Origin: Helopsaltes ochotensis
Lineage: Eukaryota; Chordata; Aves; Passeriformes; Locustellidae
Assembly: GCA_013400155.1 (NCBI GenBank)
Contig: VXBM01000198.1
Span: 172,385 to 236,384 of the forward strand
Direction: 5' to 3'
Length of the DNA: 64,000 bases
This document shows, piece after piece, positions 10,481 through 21,400 of this stretch; the stretch's first letter is position 1; each line of letters starts with the position of its first letter. Position numbers and translations under genes: made by a program. Below the pieces are notes generated by a model that saw nothing but the letters and a program-made list of their open reading frames with translations, had not been told where the DNA came from and did no database searches.

Positions 10481-13400
10481 ATGTGAATACACTGATTGTC
10501 TACAACCACCATGTGAACTTCTCCTCTGGATGAAGGAGAAGTCTCATCTGCCAAGTTTCATTCCTGGCTACCTTTTTTCTGCCTTCTGTATTGTAAAAGC
10601 ACACAATTAATTTCTCTAAATTGGGAAACTGCCTGAATGTAGTGACCAGCAGGGTCAGTTCACCAGTCTAGTACACTGCATGAAAACCCATGCAGGAAGC
10701 ATGGGTAGCAGGAAGGAGTGGCAGCAACTCTTCTATCAAGACTGCATGCTAAGTCCACTTCAAAAACTACCCCATCATTTTCCTTTGCCATGATTTTGTC
10801 TTGTCCAGCCCTAAAACAGCTCTAGAGATTTTCCCAGCAAAAGAAAATTAGAATGTCACCTCACAAATTTGCTGGCTTCCCAGCCAAAAATATGCCAAAA
10901 AAAAAAAAAAAGAAATATATATGTTTCTTAGTAGCAACCCACCCTGCCCCCCCCAACAATTACAATAGCAGTATAGCCACCACAACTTTAGTGCAAGGCA
11001 AATTGATAGGGACGGGAATAAGTTACAATAAACTAGCAATGAGAGCTGGGAGAGCAAAGTTTTATGAGGAGCAGCAGTATTTAACTGTGGGCTCTTAACT
11101 CACACAAGTAAAGGACTGCTCTGGTATGGTGAAAGGTTCAAATATGTATGCATCATGCTCAGGAGAGCACATTCAAGCTTCCTGTGACTTCTGTAATTGC
11201 TGTAGGCTATGTGATGCTCACTGTAGGCCATCTGCCCAACAGCACAACCATAGGGAAGCCACAAATGAATTTCAAATTTGAATAAACATTTGCAGTAAAT
11301 GCCCCAGAACACAGGAGTTTGAAGTCAGCTGACACATCTGAACTTTCTGGTTGGTCCAGTAGTTGAGTTCAGTAGAAAACATGGACAGCAGTCCAAGGCT
11401 ACTGTAAGTATAGTGCAGATAAATAACAAAATCTGCATTCCTCCCCTAAGTTTTCTCCACCCATTCCTGATTTTGTTTCTCTGATCTCTAGTCAGGACCG
11501 AACTTTGGTTTTCTCAGTATAGGTGGAGTCAAATGACTTTTGAGGAGGGAAAGAGGGGATCCTTATAAAATCCGATGCTTACACATCCTGAAGGAGACAA
11601 ATTGGTTTGTTCAGCTAACCAGATAGTAGTTCAGATGAGAAAGATGACCTGGTGGTTTGCAGCACAAATCAAGAACTTACATACAACTGGAAAGTGAAGG
11701 AAGACCGTCATATCCCATACAAACCTTGGCTATCTGAATAAGGTAAATTCTTGATGCTATACTTGATTTTTCTTACTTCTAACTGTTTTTTCAGAGCATT
11801 CAGCCCCTCTTTTCCATCCTAATATGCTTTGTCAATAAGCTGCTATAGATCATACTCATTAGACTTACTCCTTCTAAAATGATGTTATGAAGTTAGAAAG
11901 GAAAATTTAATAAAAAGTTCCTTCTGAATTTGTGTCTGAGGAGCAGTAACTAGTATGAATCTATTGTAGTTGAAGCTCTAGTGACAGGTGAGCATCAGCA
12001 GAGCCAATCTGAGTGCTAGATGAAAATCACAAGCTGATGAATGTGACATAGTACCTGTTCCTTGCCTGTGTACCAAGGCACATGTGTGGAGGAAGTTTCA
12101 GCATAAATAACAATTGATTTCCTTACTTTTTTCGATCTTTCTTCTAATACCACTAATAAAATTAGACTATATTATTTAACCTGTTAATTTATTAAAGATC
12201 TATTTTGTATTTAGTTTTACATAGTTTGTTTCAAGCCTATCAACTGTTGGTAAAAGTAGTTTTGTGTCTATGTATATTAAGTATGTTTGTCTTCCTTTTC
12301 TCTAAGTCCAAATCCAAAGTAATACTGGAAATCCAAACCAAACACCATTACCAAGTCACATTCCTTTATCTAAGTGTGGAAAAACTTAATACTTGCCCTT
12401 TTTTGTCTTCTTGGGGAACCTATATTTGTAAAGTATTACCAGCTCACAAGGAGCCCACTCAGCCTCCATCCAGAAACAGTGAATACATTTATCTGGGGAG
12501 TTTTAAGTATGAGTTGCCTGAAAACAAGAAGCTTAGTATTCATAATAACAACAGTTTTTTCTTGATTCCAACACCATACTGTTTTGCAATGTGCAGCAAA
12601 TGTATTCAACTCATTCGCTCTTTTTTAAAAAGTAAAGTGGAGCATAGAGCACAAGATAACCAAGTAGATAACAAGTATCCATCTTCACAAGTTTATGTGG
12701 TACCCTAAAATGCAAGCAATGAGATAAGCTTTTTATAATTTAATTTTATTATTGCCTGATAAGCTTTTTGAATCATTGGTATGAATCAAAGCAGAAATAG
12801 CTGGGAGAACTTGTAGAACATGAATAGAGGAACAGCCCCAGTGCCTCAGAAAGTGCCTTTGTAGCTATCCAGGTGCAAAGATAAAGGTTGCACCTTGCCT
12901 GCGTTTTCTTACTGGCAAAATTCGCCGTGAGCATAATAATGCTACTAATGGAGCTCTTGCTCTTGTCTGCTCTTCCTGATGCACACAAGAAGAACAGGCT
13001 TTCCTGATTTAAGTCCCTCTCTCACAGGAGATCTGTTCCAGCTGCCATGAGAAATCTTGGATGTAGGAGTCAGTGGGATACTAGACAGAATGCTTATGCT
13101 TCCAGGCACAGCTTTACATTTTTGAGGGATCTTGTGTATAGCCAGGCACAACAAAAGAAGCAGTTTCCCTACAGGTCTTTCCTCCTTTTTATTTAAAAGT
13201 TAGCTCCAGAGTAAGTGAAGATATTAATTCCTTACTTTTTACCATTACTGAATAGCTGAGAGCAAAATGAGATCCTATGCAGGTTTTTTCAGCTTAGGGT
13301 GTTTGCAATTACGTCATATAATAAACTTTCTCTTGCAAGTGGAAAAGGAAGAAAGCAAAGCATGGTGTCAAAAACATGTTCCCTTATTGTAATATCTATG

Positions 13401-15227
13401 CTTTCTTCTACCCTGTTCAGGCACTCCAACAATTCCCTATAGTATGTAGCTGCACTGCTTTCATATCCATAGGGATACTGAAAAATAACTACCTTATCAA
13501 TTATTAATGCAACTGAAATAGTAATTTTGTTTTGGAGTTACATGTAACACTGTGATAATTAAAAGCAACTGAAGGCTGAATTCTGAGCTGTGACATAAAA
13601 GATGTATTTGTTGTAAGGAAACATGCTGTTCATTTAAATTTTGTGAGCAGTAAAGCCCAATTTATACTCCTGCTGGGTCAGAGTTTGCCTAATGAAAGTG
13701 AAGGGTGCTAGGTGGTGTCATGCAGATTTTATCATGCCTGTTTTAGTCTCAGTGTTGCCTGGTAAGTAGCAGGATTTCTTCTATCATAAATCATAATCCC
13801 TTGCCCAGGCATGTCCATACAGAATGCAGAAATATCAGTATCACTCTGCCTAGGCAGGCTAATTTAGATTGAGCGTTGCGTCCTTTTCATGTTCTTCCAG
13901 GCCTCAGACAAAATTGTGGCCCTGCTACTTGAACTCAGCATTGTCAGAAGACATAGCTACAGCTTGATATAATTTCTGTATTTTCTTATAGTAAACTGAG
14001 CACTAATACAAGTATTAATGCTTCCAACTTCATAAAATTTATGACCTTTGAAAATATTAGCTGCATTTGACTACTGAGAAAACAGGTACAGCAAGATCTA
14101 ACAACTTGCTTAAGGTCACCTAGAAAGTGTGGGAACGAAAACCTGATTCTTTCTTTTTTCTTCCTCTCTTGTGGCTGTTCTAAGATTTTTTAAGACATGC
14201 AAATATGTCCAGTGCCATGTCAGTCCAGACACATGGCAGTAGAATGATTTTGCTTCTGATCCCTACAAGGCTCTGACGGCTTCTTTTGCCCACCCTGCTG
14301 CAGTGATTCAGATCCTCCTGAGATCACATACCTCAATGGAGCAGATCACAGGACTAGTGACTGCTTCTTTGTACTGGATAATTTCAAGTGGTATGGATTC
14401 CCTCATGCAGCTCATTTTTTCCCAGTTGCACACAGAGTAGATAATTTTAAGTACAGTATATCTTCAACTATCTCAAGTTCCCATTCTCCTCCTGAGACAG
14501 GCCTTTTTTGATCTTCTGCATCTTGTACAAGATCCCTGCTCAGAATTTAATGTCCATGAAGAAACCAGAAAAATGTATGAATGTTTCTCTCCCTCCAGCC
14601 AGATCCGATGTCATCCATGCACTGCATGATTACTTCATGTTTATCGCCAAACTTTTAAGGGGAAAGAAATACAGTTTTTCAATTTTGTGTTTAATAAGAT
14701 GTGCTTGCCCATGAATATATCTTTGCAAGGATCGATGTGCACCATTTTGGCAAAAATGCTTGGTGTTGCAGGAACTATTAGTATTTATAAAATATTATAA
14801 ATATTATAGAATATTTATAAACTAAAATGTTGAGGACCCTAAAATTCTTCTAGCTTTGAAAGTCTTCATGTCTGAATATTTTCCCATTGTCTTCTCTCCT
14901 TTGTTCACATCTACATGCTTCTTTTGTTTTCTTAACTCTGTAGTTGAGTTTTTTAAAATTTCTTTATTCATTCTTCTTTCTCTTGGGGCATCAGTTCCCC
15001 AGGTAATATTTTCAGTCAAACCGCTGTAATGAATGTTGTATTTTAACTTGGTAATTACTTGTGTAAGCCATTCCTAGAATATTTTAATTAATTTCTCTAA
15101 CAATGGGCCTTCTACCAATTTGCAGATCTGTTAAAAAATCTCATCACCATCACTACCACTCCAGAAAAAAAAAAAAAAGAAGAAAAAAACAACCCAAGAC
15201 CCAGAGAAGATCTAAGAATTGGAAAAG
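10481..15227. other. Intergenic region upstream of the SLC16 gene
   Basis: AT-rich. Holds an A-run near 10893-10910, a direct repeat gataagcttttt (12725 and 12761 areas) and an AT palindrome-rich patch at 14775-14820. A 167-codon open frame at 12205-12708 has no recognisable domain. The promoter and any non-coding first exon of the SLC16 gene should lie here or further upstream. A possible acceptor for the first coding exon is tttgcag at 15119-15125. Confidence 0.5.
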
Positions 15228-15429
15228 ATGCAGGCTAAAGACAGCAATCCACCAGACGGTGGCTATGGATGGGTTGTGGTAGTGTCAGCCTTCATGGTGA
15301 TGGGTCTTACTGTTGCTGTCCTCAAGACTTTCGCTCTGTTCTTTGTTGAAATCCAGCAGCACTTTGATGAACTTGCAAGCACCACTTCCTGGATCACATC
15401 AGTAACTATTGCTGTCTTTCATTTAGGAG
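15228..15429 (+). CDS. SLC16 gene, first coding exon
   Basis: Encodes residues 1-67 plus the first base of codon 68: the N-terminal tail, the PDGGYGWVV signature and TM1 to early TM2. The true start is the ATG at 15228; an upstream TTG in frame is not used as a start. Donor ggag|gtaggt. Confidence 0.9.
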
Positions 15430-18400
15430 GTAGGTCGTAGTACTCCTCTAGCATTTTATTTTAACATTAAATACCTGAGCAAGTTTGGAAATTTTCCTTA
15501 AAAAAACCCAAACCCAAAAATATGTAAGGTTTAGACTTCCTTCTTCAGTCTACAGGAAATAGAGAAAATTTTCAGAAAATCAGCATTTGCTGCCTCAGAT
15601 ATGGAATGGGTTAATAACAGAACACTATAGACACAGGAATTGATTGCCTGAACATCATGTACCTAAACTCATGAATAAGTTTTGCTACAGGCTTTGAGTT
15701 TAACTCATTAGAGATAATTCTCATAGCCACAGAGCTTGTTGAATCAAGCTCTTAAACCAGTTTGTGCAAGTCCACTGATCTCAGAGTGACTTTCACTTTT
15801 TCAAAGCACTTCAAAATACAAGGATTGCGACCCCATCTATCAGGTAAGCCACCTGCTGCCAAAATGATTCTTGCTTTCTCCCACTTCTTTTTATCTTCAC
15901 AAAGATCCCCTTTATTTGCACGTATTACCAATTCAGTGTCTTCTTTTCCCCACTTAGTATGATTCCAAGTTATTGATCTACCATAAGACTCACAGAGTTA
16001 AAAAGAAAAAAAAAGTCAATTCACTCAGAGAGAGCTCAATAAAGACATGAGCATGTAAGCAGAGAGTAGGGGAAGAGAAAGTGAACTATCCAACTCAAAG
16101 GCAGTGAGCTCTGGAAAGAGGTCAAATAGCACATCACACTAAATGACAGAGGGAAAAATAGGAAATATACTGTGTTTGACTCAACTTGGCCATTTAGAGG
16201 GTCCTTAGTCCCTGCATGATTCTTCACATGATGTGAGAATTCCAAACATGTGCAGGCTTGAAACGTACAGAGATTGTGAAGTCTGCTCTGCATATTCTCA
16301 TAGAGATATATGGTTGCAATAGGTAAATATTCTTACATAACAAATGCTATCATAATTTTGTTCTGAAGACACTTCATTGCATAGACACTGTATAATTACA
16401 TGCATCCTACTCAGTCCACACCTATCAGTATTATTGCTTGGAACTGCAGTACTTCCAAACATCAAGAGCAACTGATCTTTCTTTGAAAAACGTATTCAGA
16501 AGGAAAAAAGAGCAACCCAAAGTCAAAGATAAAATAAGGCATGAGTTGAAAAGATTTTATCAGTTTTATAAACTGCTATCCTTGATGCCTGCTTTGCAGT
16601 GACAGATATCATTAACTGAAGAAAAAATTGAAAAACCTGCTTCACAGACCACAGAAATGAATAAATGGTAATCTATCAATTTGGTTTACAAATTAGACAT
16701 ATCACTGACATATTGTGATACTATTTTGTCATTCAGGCATTTAAATTTCATGAGAAGATAAAGGCAGCAAAGGAGGGAAAAACTTAACAGTCTTGTTTTA
16801 GTTAGGTTTTGTTTTGTTATAGCATATATTTACATTGTATAGGAATGAATCAAGAAATAGAGCATAAGATGCAATAATATCAAGTATAAACCAGCAAAAA
16901 TATATTTGCCTAGCCAGGTGTGAGGCCAGCCTACTTCAAGGAAGGCAGATATAATTTTCAACAGAAATTGTTTTTCATCCTTTGAAATCCTTTGAAAATA
17001 ATCTTTCAGTGAATAAAGCTTGTGGTCAAACCAATTCCAAACTCCCTCTGTATAGTAGTTTATAAATGTCTCAGCTCAATACATAGTAGTCCTCATCTCT
17101 TCTGCCTTTGCTTCATTTCTAGGGACCACAAGACTTCCTGATGAAGATCACCAGAGCCTCCAGTTCTTTGAGCATGTTTCCTGGCCTGGCTTAGTCTTTC
17201 TTAATGTGTATCTCTGGGAAACCTTAAGTGTCACTTGGTTCAGTATGAAGGATGATCACTGAATTATTTTTTTCCTATTTGGATCCTTAAAACAGCAGGT
17301 CTGTTTCTTGTGCCAAAGGAGAACATGTGCTTCCACTCCCAAGGTCTGCACTTGCAACAGGCTGTTCAATTTACCACAGCAAGGATTCTCCCCATCACCT
17401 TCACCAGCCTTCTCTCGGTACTGATGTACACCTCCCACACCTTTCTCTTCGCACTCTTGTTGTCATCCCTTTCTATTGCTTGTACATTTTCTGTGTGGTG
17501 CCCTTATCCTTTCAGACTTTGTTGTCAAGCTATTTTACCCATTTTCAGTTCTGTGGCTAGCTTCTTTCTTTCTCTTGCTACCCCATGTTTAATTTCTGCC
17601 TGTTTAGTCTCCTTATTTGGTATTTAAAAATTGAGATTTGGTAATATTTCTGCTCCAGCAGCAGATCTTTTTCTTGTCTTCAAGAACTTTCATGGACATT
17701 ATCCTGTGTCTATTTTTCTCTTCTTTTTTTCATCATATTGTATGATTCACTAGCTGTATATACTTTATCATGACTCATTGACTATATCTGAAGATAATGA
17801 CTGAATTTCAGTATCATTTTTACATACTTATAAAATTATCAAATTTTTGCTGTAAAAGCTGATGAGACATTTGAGGTTTGTATAACTCCTGCCAGGTCTG
17901 TCTGCTGTCAGACAATGTATATGCTGCAGATTTTGCAACAACTTACACTCTGTCAGGTTTATTTCACTCATCCTAGCTACCAAATTCTCTTAATTCTGAA
18001 CTTAACACAGGTGAATGTACAACAACCTGCCCCTACAAACTACTGCAAAACCTTCTCTGCTGGCTGCTCTATCTTAATCATTGTCTTCCTACTTATTTAA
18101 ATTTAGAATCATGGTCCCATTTAACCCGAATTCAGTTTTATGCACGAACTCCACTTCCAAGGATATTTAACAGATGTAGGGAGCTGGTTCATGCCAGGCG
18201 GTCCTTGGGAACCCTCTAGTGGCCATGGCTGTTTAAAGCAATCCTACGGTTTTGACCCCGACTCTGCGATGCTGATGGAAAAAACAGACAGGCAGTAAAA
18301 CTGATCCTTAATTAAGCGGAAATATCCCTGACATTTCAGATGTTTCCAGGTAGTGACTACAGACCAAAGCAGCTGCTGCACCATCAGATCTGCACCTTTG

Positions 18401-21400
18401 TCCTTGTGTTGAAGAGCCCCTGCATCTGTTTAGAGAAACTGTACCACTGAACAAAGATTTAAGAATTAACTGCAAATTTTCTGTAAAAGTATTACCATAA
18501 AAATCCCTAATTTTTGGTCCTTTATAAAATTTTAAAATTCCATTAATAGTTGATTTTTGCAAAATTCTAGAAAACAAAAGTTAGTTTTTTCCAGAAAGTT
18601 TTCATGCTAGCCATATCAATAACACATTCTCAATAGGACAATTTTTATAGACAAACCTATCGATTCTGTGTCTGAAATTTCACTTTCTGCTGGAACAGCC
18701 CACTAAGCTGGGAGTGTGTGCCGATCTGTTGGAAGGTAGGAGGGCTCTGCAGGGAGACCTGGAGCAGTTGGATGGATGGGCAGAGTCCAGTAAGATGAAG
18801 TTTAGTAAATCCAGGTGCTGAGTGCTGCATTTTGGCCACAATAACCCCCTGAAACATTATGGGCTGGGGACGGTGTGGCTGGACAGTGCCCCGCCAGAAA
18901 GGGACCAGGGGGTGCTGGTGACAGCAGCTGAACATGAGCCAGCAGTGTGCCCTGGTGGCCAAGAAGGCCAAGGGCATCCTGGCCTGGATCAGGAATGGTG
19001 TGGCCAGCAGGAGCAGGGAGGTCATTCTTCCCTAGTACACGGCATTAGTGAGGCCTCACCTCGAGTGCTGTGTCCAGCTCTGGCCCCTCAGTTCCAGAAG
19101 GACGCTGAGACGCTTGAGCGCATCCAGAGGAGGCAACGAGGCTGGTGAGGGGCTGGGAACACAAACCCTGTGAGGAACAGCTGAGGGAGCTGGGGTTGTT
19201 TAACCTGGAGAAAAGGAGACTCAGAGGTGACCTCATCACTCTCTACAACCTCCTGAAAGGTGGCTGTTTTCAGGTGGGGGTTGGTCTCTTTCTCCAGGCA
19301 GCAACAGACAGAACTACAGGACACAGTCTTAAGCTGCGCCAAGGGAAACAGAGATTGGATATTAGGAAAAAGTTTTTTACAGAAAGGGTGATAAAGTACT
19401 GGAACAGTCTACCTGGGGAGGTGGTGGAGTCACCATCCTGGATGTATTTTAAAAAAGACTGGATGTGGCACTCAGTGCCATGGTCAGGTTGAGGTGTTAG
19501 GGCATGGGATGGACTCCATTATCTTGAAGGTCTCTTCCAACCTAGTAATTCTGTAAATTCTGTGAGGTTCTGTCCTGTTGGTAGTTGTATCCTTGTATGA
19601 AAAAATATGTAGTAGAACTGTCCTACTACAAGGAAGGCACTCTAATGCTCTTTCCCTTTAAAAGAGTCCACGTATGTTGAATATATTTTCAAGTCTGTGC
19701 CTCAGGGACAGTCATTTCTCTAATAGTATGGATACAATTTTGAATTTTTGATTGAACTCCTACCCCATCCAGGAGAATTAAGGTGTTTGTGTCAAGCATT
19801 ATAAGGGTAGTCCTCCTCAAAATGTTTTATTTATTTGGCCATGTTGATCAGATTAACGCTCCTAATGTATTTTACTTTCTCCGATTTTTTGCTGATCCAG
19901 CCCCTGTTGCCAATTCACTGTGTGTACAATACACCCATCGGACAGTTGTGATCACTGGAGGACTTCTGGCTTTTTTAGGAATGGCACTGGGATTTTTTGG
20001 ACTAAACATGGTCTGGATGTATGCAATGACCGGCTTCCTACAGGGTATGAATTTATGGCTTTATGGCTTTTTTCCACCAGCAACTTATTTGAGGGTGCTA
20101 GTGGTAGGAGCTTTAAAATCTGGTATCTATTTTGACTTTGTGAGCATCCAGAACAAGCAATGCTCTTTAAAAGTGATTTCTCTTCTGTCCCACTCTGGAA
20201 ATAAGAATTTGTACAGGAAACCTGCAACAACAGAGAAGACAAATATTTAGATGCCAGTAATTTACACCTGCAAATTATATGCAAGCAGAAAATTGCTTAT
20301 TTTTCACTCAGAGATAAGAGCTTTGTGAAAGTTTAAAAAATCTTCATAAAGTGTGCTGAAATAAAAGGACATGGAGATCCCAAAGTCCATACTTTCTATC
20401 ATCTTACGTCTTGAACAGAGTCCCAGGCTTTCATTTGATTCCAAACCTTTCCTTTACTCTAGGAAAAACCAGGCCAGAAAATTGTCTCCAACAGCTAGCA
20501 GATTTTCCTGGAACAGGAAAATAGCTTTGCTAAGCTAGCAGGGCATAAAATAAACCATTCCAAATTCCATACTGGATGCCTGAGAAAATGTCTGGAATTT
20601 GAGCCCTTTGGCAGTCTGAGCTGCCAAAGAGTCTAGGAAGCCATCAAAATAACTCTAACTTAGAGCAGCAGTTTTAAAGTTTCCTCAAAGGAGTTGAGCA
20701 AGAAAATGAAGAGCAAATAGAGGCAATACACCAGCTTCCTTCGTGTCCTGCCTCACTGTCTACCCTGAACACAGCTCAGCTTAAACTGCTGGTCTGACCT
20801 AGTACCAACTTTAACACATACCTCATGGACACTGAGATCTGCCTAGCTTCAACCCCTTGACCATGTGATTTCTCACACACTGACAAAGCTGTGAAACCAG
20901 CTTTTTTTTTTTTTTAATGAGAATGTAATAATGTATATACTTCATGTTCTGCTTTTTCATTTGAATATATACAACTTATGGAATATAATGTCACAAATAT
21001 ACCCTTACATCTAATCCAGCCAAACTCATGCTTCTTCTAGGCAAAAATGTTTTCCTTCTAACGCTTTTTAACTTTGCAAATGTAGAAGCAATGACTGCTT
21101 TAGTTTCCACCTTCACAAAATACCTCAGTAGTGCCTAACCAGAGCTATTTCTGTTGATATTTTTCAGGTCTTGGCGTTTCCTTTTCGTGGACACCAGCCA
21201 TTAGCATTGTTACCCACTATTTCTCCAGGAAAAGGGCTTTGGCCAATGCTATTGCCTGTGCTGGAGAATGTGCCTTTGCATTCATGTTTGGGCCATTTTT
21301 CCAGTGGTTGATTAGTCAATATGGATGGGAAGGTTCCCTCTTGATCATAGGTGGCATCCAACTCAATATTTGTGTCTGCGGAGTACTGATGCGACCCCTG

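Noticed and set aside
12205..12708. 167-codon open frame
   Set aside because: No domain, odd composition and no similarity I can recognise; AT-rich intergenic chance frame.
15219..15227. Earlier start for the SLC16 protein at 15219
   Set aside because: The codon is TTG, not ATG; the ATG at 15228 with A at -3 is the natural start.
18822..19492. Two overlapping frames of 108 and 115 codons
   Set aside because: They are decayed CR1 ORF2, not a host gene.
19783..20250. 155-codon frame around the second SLC16 exon
   Set aside because: Only 19901-20044 is coding; the rest reads through both splice sites into intron.
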